From: Streptomyces beigongshangae | Lineage (GTDB): Bacteria > Actinomycetota > Actinomycetes > Streptomycetales > Streptomycetaceae | Length of the DNA: 64,000 nucleotides | Direction: 5' to 3' | NCBI RefSeq assembly: GCF_019710745.1 | Contig: NZ_JAHKJW010000007.1 | Coordinates: forward strand, 124,001-188,000 | Shown here: positions 8,185 to 16,713 of the stretch, in pieces | Layout: every line of letters starts with the position of its first letter | Numbering within the stretch: the first letter of the stretch is position 1 | Notes under the pieces: generated by a model | What the model saw: only the letters and a program-made list of their open reading frames with translations | Told to the model about the DNA's origin: nothing | Database searches by the model: none | Made by a program: the position numbers and the translations under genes

Positions 8185-8331
8185 GGCACCGCCGCGACCG
8201 TGACGCGCCGCACCCTGTCCTTCCGGGACGAGGCGAAGGGCCGCTGGGTGACGCCCGCGGGCAAGGTACCTGTATACGTCGGCCGTTCCTCGGCCGACAC
8301 CGAGTACGCGGGCAGTGTCTCCGTGCGCTGA
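8182..8331 (+). pseudogene. Truncated GH3 beta-glucosidase C-terminal (fibronectin III-like) fragment
   Basis: On the plus strand the frame ending at TGA 8329-8331 reads LSFRDEAKGRWVTPAGKVPV then VGRSSADTEYAGSVSVR. This is the usual end of the fibronectin III-like domain of GH3 beta-glucosidases (W...PG...VGxSSxD...). Nothing upstream on this strand continues the gene; instead the opposite-strand hydrolase fragment begins at the same point. It is therefore the last 45-50 codons of a lost gene. Confidence 0.6.
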
Positions 8332-8484
8332 CGGGCCACGGGTCCGTGCCGGCACCGGAGGTGACCGCCGCGAACCCGCGCTGCTGGTTCACGGCGGCCA
8401 TCTCCGGTGCGGCTTCGGAGGGGTCCGGGGGATGGGGGGATGGGGACGGACGGCGGCTGCGGACAGGCAGTGGGTGGTGTTCCC

Positions 8485-9003
8485 TCAGCCGCGCCGAAGT
8501 TGGGTGATCCGCTGCTGGGCGGCCACCACGGCCCGCGTCAGTTCGACCCGTGCGTTCTCCTGCTTCATGGCCTTGACGAGCAGGGAGCGGTGCTCGGGCA
8601 GGAGCACCGCCGAGGAGTCGGGCTCGGGTTCGGGCAGGGCGGTGACGAGGTACTCCTCGACGCGCTCGACGACCTTCGTCAGGTCGGGGCCGATGACCTC
8701 CGTGTGGTCGACGACTCCTTTGATCATGTTGGTGATCTGGACGATGTCCTCGAAGTCCCCGATGTGACAGGGCTTCTGGGTGAGGCGGCACTGGGCCTGG
8801 TAGAGGTCGGAGAGCCACTGGTCGGGCTTGTCGAGTTCGGCGTTCGCCCGGTCCTTGTGGCGGACCTTCTGGAGCCATGTGAAGACCTGCTGGTGGTGCA
8901 GGAGGGTGTATGTCGTGAGGGCGCCCGTGACGAGAGCGGCGACGGTGGTCGCCACCAGGATGCCGGCGCTGGTCCCGATCGCCAGCGTGTTGCTGGTCAT
9001 CAT
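8485..9003 (-). CDS. Membrane-anchored hypothetical protein
   Basis: This 172-residue protein has one N-terminal transmembrane helix (about residues 8-32, GTSAGILVATTVAALVTGAL) followed by a soluble, charged, helix-rich domain of about 135 residues. The C-terminal part (ENARVELTRAVVAAQQRITQL) looks amphipathic or coiled-coil. I do not recognise the family. It lies 85 nt downstream of the Crp/Fnr-type regulator gene on the same strand and is probably co-transcribed with it. Streptomyces has many such membrane proteins of the DUF4760 type, which is a possible match but unproven. The double ATG at 9003/9000 leaves the exact start uncertain by one codon. Confidence 0.75.
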   Translation of the reverse strand: MMTSNTLAIGTSAGILVATTVAALVTGALTTYTLLHHQQVFTWLQKVRHKDRANAELDKPDQWLSDLYQAQCRLTQKPCHIGDFEDIVQITNMIKGVVDHTEVIGPDLTKVVERVEEYLVTALPEPEPDSSAVLLPEHRSLLVKAMKQENARVELTRAVVAAQQRITQLRRG

Positions 9004-9088
9004 GCTGTTGGTCCGTTCAGGGAGACGCCGCTGCCCGCACGAGACGGACAGCAGTGTCGGATGGTGGGTCCGGTGTGCCGGGGCGGTG

Positions 9089-9826
9089 TCAGAGCCCGGC
9101 GACGAAGTGGCGCAGTTCGTCGACGCTGTTGACGACGAGCTGCCGGTAGCGGGCTTCGACGATGCCGCCGTGGTAACGCAGGGTCCGGAGCGCGTTCTCC
9201 GTGGTGGAGACGGCGATCTGGAGGGCGGCGGCGATGTCCTTCTGACCGATGCCGGAGACGACGGTGCGATGCGGGACTCGGGGATCGGGGACGCCGGTGG
9301 TGTCGGCGAGGTGGGCCACGAGCCGGCTGACGCGCTCCAGGGGCGGCCGGGTGACCGTGGCGTAGAGGAGTTCGTCGCTGCGGTTGCGTGCTTCAAGACT
9401 GCGCAGCAGGGCGCGCTGGGCCTCCAGCCGCCGGCGGAGCAGTGCGTTGAACGACCGCTCGTCGCACGGGATGGCGACGGTCGCGGTCAGGCACCGGGTG
9501 TGCACGGAGGAATCGTCGGGGGTGACGAGTTTCGCCTCGCCCACCACCTGGCCGCGTCCCCTGAACCTCGTGATCCTGGGGGCGCCGCGCCCTTCACCGA
9601 GCGGGAAGCGCTCCTGCTGCACGGCGCCGTCCCAGATGATGTAGACGTCCCGGTCGCCCGGTCCCATCGGCAGACTCTCGCCGGGCTTGAAGAAGTGGCC
9701 GCGCAGCCCCGCCCGCAGCAGGAGCCGCCAGGTGTCGGGGCGCAGGCCACGCGGAAAGGTACCTTCCGGCAAGCCGGTGTTGTCCTGGAGGTCGATCGGC
9801 CGGGCGGTTTCGAGAGTGGGGTGCAT
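9089..9826 (-). CDS. Crp/Fnr-family transcriptional regulator
   Basis: This protein of about 245 residues has an N-terminal cyclic-nucleotide-binding beta-roll (GHFFKPGESLPMGPGDRDVY, then VVGEAKLV) and a C-terminal winged helix with the Crp-type pattern GIGQKDIAAALQIAVSTTENALRTLRYHGGI. The arginine/serine cAMP signature of true Crp is not obvious, so the ligand is unknown. These regulators bind DNA as dimers. It heads a small leftward unit with the membrane protein gene downstream. Two ATG codons are possible (9832 and 9826). A run of G lies directly before the first but 6 nt before the second, so 9826 is preferred. More than 2 kb without a gene lies upstream. Confidence 0.88.
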   Translation of the reverse strand: MHPTLETARPIDLQDNTGLPEGTFPRGLRPDTWRLLLRAGLRGHFFKPGESLPMGPGDRDVYIIWDGAVQQERFPLGEGRGAPRITRFRGRGQVVGEAKLVTPDDSSVHTRCLTATVAIPCDERSFNALLRRRLEAQRALLRSLEARNRSDELLYATVTRPPLERVSRLVAHLADTTGVPDPRVPHRTVVSGIGQKDIAAALQIAVSTTENALRTLRYHGGIVEARYRQLVVNSVDELRHFVAGL

Positions 9827-10195
9827 CCTCATCCCCCCGCTCCGGCGGCCGTGGTGGAACACGCTCCGGCGTGCACGCCCCGTAAGGAGCGTTCGTGACG
9901 GCGTGTCACCAGCAGGGTGCCGCGGTGCCCGCGGCGGGACGGCGGTATGGCGCCGTCGGCAGTGGCGGTTCGCATGAGCTGTCTGAATCCTTGTTCCGTT
10001 GTGGTGCGGGGACCCCGCCGAGCGGCGGGGTCCCACGTGGTGGGTCCGTTGTCCTTTCCGGGAGGTGCGGTACCGACCGGGTGGTGTGGCCCGGTCAGGT
10101 GATGGTGGTTCTCGACGAGTTCAAGCTACCCCTCCGCAGGAGTGAAGAGCCACTCACGCTTTCGAGCGTCTCCCGGACAATCAAGATCCAGCCGA

Positions 10196-10218
10196 AACCC
10201 CCTCCACAGTGGGGGGTT
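10196..10218. terminator. AACCCCC/GGGGGTT hairpin
   Basis: Seven complementary bases flank a short loop (AACCCCC ... GGGGGTT). The plus-strand 3' flank is GTTAC-like and T-rich, so it could terminate rightward transcripts, or form part of the long leader of the leftward Crp/Fnr-type gene. Confidence 0.4.
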
Positions 10219-10365
10219 GTTACAAACGGCACCCGAGGCAGCCCGCACGAACAGGGGTCGTCGCGTCCCCGAAGGATTTACGAGAGCCTTCCCTTAACGC
10301 CGATATGCGCGTCCGAAAGGTTTTCCTGCCCCGATCGAAAGGTGACGGGGACTCAAACGGACAGC

Positions 10366-10406
10366 AAAAACGGGAGGTCCTGAGGCACCACCCTCAGGAC
10401 CTCCCG
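10366..10406 (-). terminator. Strong leftward intrinsic terminator
   Basis: On the minus strand a perfect 15-bp stem (CGGGAGGTCCTGAGG / CCTCAGGACCTCCCG, 6-nt loop) is followed at once by TTTTTGCTGT. This is a textbook Rho-independent terminator and rare in this G+C-rich genome. A possible -10 box TAGCGT lies upstream on the same strand (plus 10443-10448 in reverse), so a transcript of only about 80 nt could end here. No protein gene reads into it. Confidence 0.75.
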
Positions 10407-10513
10407 GAGAGGTCCGGACCCACCAAGGTTCAGACCACTGCCACGCTAACACCATTGGAGAGCCCGAGGACACTGCCGACCGGTCACTCCAGGCCAGACA
10501 ACGCCGATCGAAC

Positions 10514-10541
10514 AAAAAGACCCCCCGCCGGAGGGGTTTGT
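10514..10541 (-). terminator. Second leftward terminator-like hairpin
   Basis: On the minus strand ACCCC ... GGGGT with a G+C-rich interior is followed by CTTTTTGTT. It lies about 110 nt from the stronger terminator and points the same way. No protein gene on the right reads into it. Confidence 0.5.
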
Positions 10542-10790
10542 TACGGAGCCGCACTCGATCCGGTCGCCCCCATGAGCCGTTCACCCCGCTCGACGCTTCG
10601 CCCCTTTTGCCCGTTCGCAGGTGAAGCGGCCCTGTCGGCACGCCCACGTGACAGCGTTATCACCAACTGACACCGGTCAGGACCAACCAATTTCAGTCAG
10701 GTGCAGACATCCACCGTCGGTCGGCTGCACCGGACAGAGTGCAAGCAACAGCCACAGCAGAACAACCGGTCAGCATTCCCGATCATTCAC

Positions 10791-10800
10791 ATCACGTGAT
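10791..10800. promoter_or_regulatory. Palindrome ATCACGTGAT
   Basis: A perfect 10-bp palindrome in a locally A+T-rich patch. It resembles a binding site for a dimeric regulator, but no gene start lies close enough to assign it. Confidence 0.3.
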
Positions 10801-11188
10801 ATGCGAAGAAAAATTCGAGGCAGCACGCCTATGCCAAACACATATTCATCGAACTCTGCAACGGTCGGAATCCCGGCACGAACTCCGCGCGCCGCACACA
10901 AGCGCCGCACATGTCGACCGGTGCGCGGATTCGCCGTTCGCGGCCCTGTACACGCTTCTCGCCCCACCGGGCCCGCCACCATCCTCACCGAAAACTTCCG
11001 CCACGTCAGCAAAGCTTCGGCACACGCAGGTTGCGGACCGAACGGGATCCGGGGCCGGTGCGCTTCCGGTACGGGCACCGACCGCTCGGGCACGTAGCGT
11101 GATCGTCATCCATCAGGCGTACCCCCTTTGGTCACACCCGGCGCACTTCAAACAAAGCTTTCCACTCCGAGCGCCCCATCGCCCGCCC

Positions 11189-11232
11189 GTCGACCGCCCG
11201 ACAGTCGTCCGTCGACCGCCCGACAGCCGTCG
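11189..11232. repeat. 22-bp tandem duplication
   Basis: Two adjacent copies of a 22-bp unit beginning GTCGACCGCCCGACAG differ only near their ends. It sits at the start of the low-complexity part of the gene-poor region. Confidence 0.7.
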
Positions 11233-11630
11233 TCCACCGGTCGTCGTCCGTCACCCGCCCGCCCGCAAGGCGACCCCGAACCACCACACTCCGCACATCC
11301 CACGGGCCACGGACCCCCAGCCCACAGGCCGCGGGCCGCGGGCCGCGGGCCACAGACACGCAGGGCACAGGCCCGTGGGCCACAGGCCGTGGCTACCGGC
11401 AGTGGGCCACGGACCCGCAGGCCACAAGCCGTGGGCCACGCACCACGGGCCCTCCACCCGATCCCCTCGGACGGGCGGTCGTCGAGCACCCCGTCGATCA
11501 CGGACCGCCGGGCGCCGTGACAGTGCCGACGGGGTCCGCTCCGAAGCGGGTCCCGTACGGCAACGCCTCCTGCGCCCCGCCGCTGTCGACGGACAGGACG
11601 ACGGGCCGCCGGCCGCCGGTGTCAGAAGTA

Positions 11631-11646
11631 TTGACAACGATGTCAA
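11631..11646 (+). promoter_or_regulatory. Operator-like inverted repeat TTGACAACGATGTCAA
   Basis: Six-base arms TTGACA/TGTCAA flank ACGA. It lies about 305 nt before the GH92 start codon and contains a consensus -35 hexamer, with TAGT-containing sequence about 20 nt downstream as a weak -10 candidate. The same 14-base core recurs upstream of the sugar ABC operon (36880-36893), which supports a shared regulator. Likely a repressor site overlapping a promoter. Confidence 0.5.
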
Positions 11647-11950
11647 GAGCGTGATCTAGTCCGCTTCGATCCAGCCAGGTGCCGCTGATTGCGCTGCGAA
11701 GGGGACTCACCGCGATGACCTGCACACCGTCTCCTCCCCGTGCATGAGACGAGTAGACGTACGAGCGCCGGATCTTCCCTCGGGCCGGCGGTGCGAAGAG
11801 GTGCGCGTCCGGCGTCCGCGAGCGCACCCGGCACCCCCTGTCCGCGTACCGCACGTGTGACCGATCGAATGTGGACACCCCCTCCGTCGCTTGGAGATCA
11901 CCCCTCACGTCACGCAGCACATGACGGGTGAGGAACAGGAGAACGCTTCC

Positions 11951-14900
11951 ATGCACAGACCCTTCCACCGATGGCGCAACCGCGCGTCGACGGCCCTCGC
12001 CGCGCTGCTCGTCGCCGGCGGCGCCCTGGGACCGGTGCCGGCCGCCGCCCAGGCCCCCGCGGCCGCCGCCCAGCCCACCTCGCTGGTCAACCCGTTCATC
12101 GGCACACAGAACTTCGGCAACACCTTCCCCGGTGCGAGTGCCCCCTTCGGCATGGTCCAGGTCAGCCCGGACACCGGTGGCCAGGGCGGCTACGACTACC
12201 AGCAGGACAAGATCCACGGGTTCAGCCAGACCCACCTCTCCGGCGTCGGCTGCTCCGTCATGGGCGAGCTGCCGCTCATGCCGACGACCGGGGCCGTCGA
12301 CAATGTCGACCCCGACGCCTACCGCTCGACCTACTCGCACGACGACGAGGACGCCGAGCCCGGCTACTACCGCGTCGGGCTGAAGACGTACGGCATCGAC
12401 GCCGAACTGACCGCCACCCCCCGCACGGGGTGGCAGCGCTACACCTTCCCCTCCACCGACCGCGCCAACGTCCTGTTCAACACGGGCAAGGCCAACCAGA
12501 AGGTGTACGGCTCGGAGGTGCACGTCGTCGGCGACCGGACGGTCGAGGGCCGTGTCGAGGCGGGCAACTTCTGCGCGGGCAAGGACCGGCACACGGTCTA
12601 CTTCACCGCGACCTTCGACAGGCCGTTCGCCTCGCACGGCACCTGGCGCGGCACCACCCCCGCCCCCGGTGGGCGGGACGCGGCAGGCGAGGGCGGGAAC
12701 GGCGCCTGGGTGACCTTCGACGCCGAGGCCGACCGTGACGTCGTCGTCAAGGTGGGGCTCTCCTACACGGGCGTCGAGGGCGCCCGGAAGAACCTGAAGG
12801 CGGAGACGGACGACTCGTACGACTTCGACGCCACGCGCGCGGCGCTGCACACGACCTGGGAGCGGCAGCTCGCCGCCGTGAAGATCGGCGGTGGGTCGAC
12901 CGAGCGGCAGCGCGCGTTCTACACGGCCCTCTACCACGCGCAACTGCACCCGAACCTCGCCGGGGACGTCGACGGCCGGTACGCGGGCTTCGACGGGAAG
13001 ACCCATCTCGCGTCGGGCTTCACGCCTTACCAGAACCTGTCGCTGTGGGACACCCACCGGCCGCAGAACCAGCTGCTCCAGATGCTGGAGCCGAAGGTCG
13101 CCCGTGATGTCGCGTTGTCGGTCGTCGCGATCGGGCGGGACGGCGGCTGGCTGCCGCGCTGGTCGCTCGCCAACAGCGAGACCAACATCATGACCGGCGA
13201 CCCGGTGACCCCCTTCCTGGTCGAGGCGTGGTCCAAGGGCCTGCTCGCGGGCCACGAGAAGGAGGCGTACGCGCTCCTCAGGAAGAACGCCCTGAGCACA
13301 CCGCCGGACGATTCCCCCTACAACGGCCGGGCGGGGATCGCCGAGTACCAGGAGCGCGGCTACATACCCAGCGGGCTGGAACCGGGCAAGGACTGCGCGG
13401 ACAAGGGCGGCGACAACGACTGCCGCCATCCCGCGTCGGCGACCATGGAGTACGCGGCGGCGGACGCTTCGCTGGCGCTGATGGCCGAGGGACTGGGGCA
13501 CACCGCGGACGCCCGCCTGTTCGCGGCACGCGGCCAGTGGTACCGGAACCTGTGGGACTCCTCCATCCAGCAGTTCCGGCCCCGCACCACCGAGGGCACC
13601 TGGCTGACGCCCTACGACCCCGTCGAGGCGGGGCACCAGTTCCACGAGGGCGGCGCCTACCAGTACCAGTGGCTGGCACCCCAGGACCCGGCCGGGCTCG
13701 TCTCCCTGATGGGCGGCAGGCGGGCGACCGAGAAGCGGCTCGACGCCTTCTTCGCCTACGACAAGCTCCTCACGGATCCCGCCGGAACGGCCCGGAAGGA
13801 CTGGATCTCGGCACCGTACGACTACTACGGCAAGCCGACCTACAACCCGAACAACGAACCCGACCTGCACTCCCCGTACATGTACCTGTGGGCCGGCGCG
13901 CCCGCCAAGACCGCCACCGTGGTCCGCGCCGCGATGACGCTCTTCACGGACGGGCCCGACGGCATGACCGGCAACGACGACCTGGGCACCATGTCCGCCT
14001 GGTACGTCTTCTCCTCCCTGGGCCTGTACCCGACGACGAACGGCGGTGACTTCCTCGCCGTCTCCAGTCCGCAGTTCCCGTCGGCGGCCGTCCGCATCGG
14101 CGCCTACGGGAAGAAGCAGGGCGGCACCCTGACCGTCAAGGCCCCGGGGGCGAGCGACAGCCGGCGCTATGTGAAGCAGGCGAGGTTCGACGGGAGGAAC
14201 CTGCGCGCCACCTGGCTCGACTGGGACGCGGTCGCCGAGGGCGGGAACCTCGCCTTCGAGATGACCGACAGGCCCTCGGCATGGGGTACGGGCAAGGGCG
14301 CCGAGCCGCCGTCCGTGAACCGCGCGGCGGCCGATTCCCGCCACCACCTCGACGCCTCGCTGCGCACCGCTTCCGACGTCCTGCCGGCGGCCGACAGCGA
14401 GCAGGGCGTCCGGCTGAAGCTGGACGTGCTGGGCCAGTCCCCCGGCACGCTGCGGGTGGCAGTCGGCGCGAAGGCCCCCGAGGGCTGGACCGTGAAGACC
14501 GCCAAGCCCTTCTCCCTCACGTCCCACCGGCTTCCGGTCCAGCGGACCGCGGCGGTGGACGTGAACGTGCCCGCCGGAACCGCGCCGGGTTCGTACACCG
14601 TGCGGATCACCGCGGCCGCGAAGGGCGTGAAGACCGTGGAACGGGTCGCGACCATCGAGGTGCGCGCCGCGGCCCGCTGTGCGGCGGACGCCGACGGGCA
14701 GTGCGCCGTCGACCTGGCCGAGGAGGTGAACCACGACGGAACCGCGACTGTCGCGGCCTCCGGCGAGGGGGACTTCGACGGATCGGGATGGAGCTTCGAC
14801 GGTGATCTGTTCCCCGCGGCGGGTCCGGTCGTCTGGGACGGCGTGACGTACGACGCTCCCGATCCGTCGGGGACGGCTGCGAACTTCGTCGAGGCCCGCG

Positions 14901-15235
14901 GTCAGGCCATGCTGCTCCCGGGCGGGTCGTACAGCGCGCTGCGCCTGGTCGCCGTGGCCCACCACGGTCCGGTGACGACCATGCTCACCGTCCGCTACAC
15001 CGACGGAACGACCGGCGAGGTGCCGGTCACCGTGGGCGACTGGGCGGGGTCGGCGCCGCAGGGCACCTCCGTGGCACTGGAGATGCCGCACCGGATCAAG
15101 CGCGGGCAGGGCGTGGACGGCCCGCCGGTGCGTCTGTTCGCCGCCTCCGCGGACCTCGACCCGTCGAAGACGGTGCGCTCCGTCGGCCTGCAGGACGATC
15201 CCCGGGTGCAGGTCTACGCGATCACCCTCAAGTAG
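11951..15235 (+). CDS. Secreted GH92 alpha-mannosidase
   Basis: This 1094-residue secreted enzyme begins with a signal peptide (MHRPFHRWRNRASTALAALL, cleavage near AAAQA). The GH92 signatures are present: VNPFIGTQNFGNTFPGASAP close to the N-terminus and GNDDLGTMSAWYVFSSLGLY near residue 680. GH92 enzymes are calcium-dependent inverting alpha-mannosidases that trim alpha-1,2-linked and related mannose from N-glycans or fungal mannan. After the catalytic domain come a NEW3-like beta-sandwich (about residues 800-910) and a C-terminal galactose-binding-like domain. The ATG at 11951 is chosen because the signal peptide starts there and GGAGAA precedes it. A 38-bp perfect palindrome ends the gene. 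Exact linkage specificity cannot be read from the sequence. Confidence 0.93.
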   Translation: MHRPFHRWRNRASTALAALLVAGGALGPVPAAAQAPAAAAQPTSLVNPFIGTQNFGNTFPGASAPFGMVQVSPDTGGQGGYDYQQDKIHGFSQTHLSGVGCSVMGELPLMPTTGAVDNVDPDAYRSTYSHDDEDAEPGYYRVGLKTYGIDAELTATPRTGWQRYTFPSTDRANVLFNTGKANQKVYGSEVHVVGDRTVEGRVEAGNFCAGKDRHTVYFTATFDRPFASHGTWRGTTPAPGGRDAAGEGGNGAWVTFDAEADRDVVVKVGLSYTGVEGARKNLKAETDDSYDFDATRAALHTTWERQLAAVKIGGGSTERQRAFYTALYHAQLHPNLAGDVDGRYAGFDGKTHLASGFTPYQNLSLWDTHRPQNQLLQMLEPKVARDVALSVVAIGRDGGWLPRWSLANSETNIMTGDPVTPFLVEAWSKGLLAGHEKEAYALLRKNALSTPPDDSPYNGRAGIAEYQERGYIPSGLEPGKDCADKGGDNDCRHPASATMEYAAADASLALMAEGLGHTADARLFAARGQWYRNLWDSSIQQFRPRTTEGTWLTPYDPVEAGHQFHEGGAYQYQWLAPQDPAGLVSLMGGRRATEKRLDAFFAYDKLLTDPAGTARKDWISAPYDYYGKPTYNPNNEPDLHSPYMYLWAGAPAKTATVVRAAMTLFTDGPDGMTGNDDLGTMSAWYVFSSLGLYPTTNGGDFLAVSSPQFPSAAVRIGAYGKKQGGTLTVKAPGASDSRRYVKQARFDGRNLRATWLDWDAVAEGGNLAFEMTDRPSAWGTGKGAEPPSVNRAAADSRHHLDASLRTASDVLPAADSEQGVRLKLDVLGQSPGTLRVAVGAKAPEGWTVKTAKPFSLTSHRLPVQRTAAVDVNVPAGTAPGSYTVRITAAAKGVKTVERVATIEVRAAARCAADADGQCAVDLAEEVNHDGTATVAASGEGDFDGSGWSFDGDLFPAAGPVVWDGVTYDAPDPSGTAANFVEARGQAMLLPGGSYSALRLVAVAHHGPVTTMLTVRYTDGTTGEVPVTVGDWAGSAPQGTSVALEMPHRIKRGQGVDGPPVRLFAASADLDPSKTVRSVGLQDDPRVQVYAITLK

Positions 15236-15313
15236 GGCCTCAAGCAGGGCCGCCCACCTTCAAGGAGGGCTCCGTAGGTACGACGGCCCTCGCCCCTCGT
15301 GCGAGGAGGCCGC

Positions 15314-15351
15314 CGGATGGCAGCGTGACCCCGGGGTCACGCTGCCATCCG
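15314..15351 (+). terminator. Perfect 38-bp palindromic terminator after GH92
   Basis: Two 19-base arms, the left one CGGATGGCAGCGTGACCCC, are exact reverse complements with no spacer. It lies 79 nt after the GH92 stop and before the next promoter, so it insulates the LacI gene. Confidence 0.75.
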
Positions 15352-15406
15352 CGTGCGGGCCGCGGACCGGTGTGTCCCGGGGGCCGGGAAGCTCTGCCGA
15401 GACTCG

Positions 15407-15434
15407 TTGATCGGCCCGGCCGTGGACGTACTAT
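15407..15434 (+). promoter_or_regulatory. Promoter of the CebR-like LacI gene
   Basis: TTGATC (15407-15412) and TACTAT (15429-15434) are separated by 16 bp, a good match to a vegetative promoter, 28 nt upstream of the LacI start codon. Confidence 0.5.
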
Positions 15435-15461
15435 CGGGTGATCTCATGGGGGGAGGTCGAC

Positions 15462-16484
15462 ATGGGCAGGCAGCGCCCTGGCACACCGACGCTGGAGGAG
15501 GTCGCAGCGCTCGCCGGGGTCGGGCGGGGAACCGTCTCCCGGGTCATCAACAACGCGGCCGGAGTACGGCTCTCGACCCGCAAGGCGGTGGAACGCGCCA
15601 TCGCGGAACTGGGGTACGTGCCCAACCTGGCCGCCCGCTCGCTGGCCGGCCGGCGTTCCGACGCCGTCGCGCTGGTCATGACGGAGCCGGACTGGCGGCA
15701 GTTCGGGGAGCCCTTCTTCTCGGCGGTCGTCGGCGCCGTCGGCGACGCGTTGACCGACACCGGCGTGCAGCTCCTGCTCACCCTGGTCCGTACGGACGTC
15801 GAGCGGCGCCACTTCGTCGAGTACGCACGCGGCGGCCGCGTCGACGGTGTCCTGCTGATGTCCGTCCACGCCGAGGACCCGCTGCCCGACATGCTGTCCG
15901 AGGCGGGCCTGCCCACCGTCCTGCTGGGCCGCCGCTCCGGCGACGAGGCCGTCACGTACGTCGACGCGGACAACGTGGGCGGGGCCCGCAGCGCGGTCGC
16001 CCACCTGATACGCAAGGGCCGCACGGCGATCGGGACCATCACCGGCCCGCCCGACATGTACGTCGCCCGGAGCCGGCTGCGCGGCTACCGTGAGGCCCTC
16101 GAACGCGCGGGCGTCGAGATCAGGCCGTCCTGGATCGCCGAGGGTGACTTCACACAGGAGAGCGGACGCCGTGCGACCGCCGAACTCCTCGTCCGCGCGC
16201 CGGAGGTCGACGCCGTGCTCGCCGCGTCGGACACCATGGCCGCGGGCGCGCTGGAGGCGCTGCGCGCGGCGGGACGCCGGGTGCCGGAGGACGTCGCCGT
16301 GATCGGGTTCGACGACTTCCCGCTGGCCCAGCACACCGATCCCCGGCTGACGACCGTCCGCCAGCCCATGGAGGAGATGGGGCGCACCATGGTCCGGCTG
16401 CTGTTCGAGGTGATGCACGACTCCTCCGGTGCGTGGCGCCATGTGATCCTGCGGACGGAGCTGGTGGAGCGCGCCTCGACCTGA
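15462..16484 (+). CDS. LacI-family regulator, CebR-like
   Basis: This 340-residue repressor has the LacI headpiece TPTLEEVAALAGVGRGTVSRVIN at residues 8-30 and a periplasmic-binding-protein-like sensor domain ending in VIGFDDFPLAQHTDPRLTTV. The recognition helix VGRGTVSRVIN is the one seen in CebR, the cellobiose-responsive repressor of Streptomyces cellulase genes. Two boxes of the CebR type (GGGAGCGCTCCC) lie right after the gene and in front of the GH12 cellulase. I infer that it represses the GH12 and LPMO genes until cello-oligosaccharides appear. It may be a paralogue rather than CebR itself, since no cebEFG transporter is adjacent. The ATG at 15462 follows GGGGGGAGG. Confidence 0.93.
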   Translation: MGRQRPGTPTLEEVAALAGVGRGTVSRVINNAAGVRLSTRKAVERAIAELGYVPNLAARSLAGRRSDAVALVMTEPDWRQFGEPFFSAVVGAVGDALTDTGVQLLLTLVRTDVERRHFVEYARGGRVDGVLLMSVHAEDPLPDMLSEAGLPTVLLGRRSGDEAVTYVDADNVGGARSAVAHLIRKGRTAIGTITGPPDMYVARSRLRGYREALERAGVEIRPSWIAEGDFTQESGRRATAELLVRAPEVDAVLAASDTMAAGALEALRAAGRRVPEDVAVIGFDDFPLAQHTDPRLTTVRQPMEEMGRTMVRLLFEVMHDSSGAWRHVILRTELVERAST

Positions 16485-16494
16485 CCGAATGTTT

Positions 16495-16508
16495 CGGGAG
16501 CGCTCCCA
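16495..16508. promoter_or_regulatory. CebR-type operator 1
   Basis: CGGGAGCGCTCCCA differs by one base from the published CebR box TGGGAGCGCTCCCA. It begins 10 nt after the LacI stop codon. Confidence 0.75.
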
Positions 16509-16634
16509 GTCACCGCACCGGTCCCGTGGGGAACCGTCGTTGAGCTGGTGGTTCCGAGATTTCCCCGACCCATCGGTGCGCGCGGGGTTGTCAGGGACAT
16601 GGAGGGCTTCTACAGTCCCGTGCCAACAGCGAAC

Positions 16635-16648
16635 TGGGAGCGCTCCCA
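16635..16648. promoter_or_regulatory. CebR-type operator 2
   Basis: TGGGAGCGCTCCCA is a perfect palindromic CebR box, 66 nt before the GH12 start codon, where it can block transcription of the cellulase and LPMO genes. Confidence 0.85.
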
Positions 16649-16713
16649 TCCGTACGGGGACGGGTGCGCTCCCGTAGGCCCGGTCATTCGCACCCTCCCC
16701 CGAGAGGTCCCCC

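Larger units (their letters stand above)
9833..11950. other. 2.1-kb gene-poor region
   Basis: I see no convincing protein gene here on either strand. Frames that stay open are arginine/proline-rich products of G+C bias without domains or ribosome sites. The left half (10100-10900) is less G+C rich than the surroundings and holds several hairpins and a palindrome, listed separately. The right half (11160-11460) is low-complexity sequence made of variants of GTGGGCCAC and CGGGCCG. The last 300 nt are the upstream region of the GH92 gene. Confidence 0.6.

Noticed and set aside
10294..10455. Tryptophan-rich minus-strand frame starting MVLAWQWSEPWW just before a strong terminator, like a trp attenuator leader
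   Set aside because: The frame has no ribosome site, does not stop before the terminator but runs through it, and no tryptophan gene follows within reach. The terminator itself is kept.
10770..11093. A 107-codon minus-strand frame in the gene-poor region
   Set aside because: Codon use is not Streptomyces-like, there is no ribosome site and no recognisable domain.
11300..11460. Possible attachment site or integrated element remnant in GTGGGCCAC-rich sequence
   Set aside because: Only low-complexity drift is visible; no integrase, transposase, tRNA end or paired direct repeats were found.
11498..15091. A 1197-codon open frame on the minus strand opposite GH92
   Set aside because: It is a bias-driven shadow of the plus-strand GH92 gene, which has clear family motifs; the antisense product has no domain and an odd composition.
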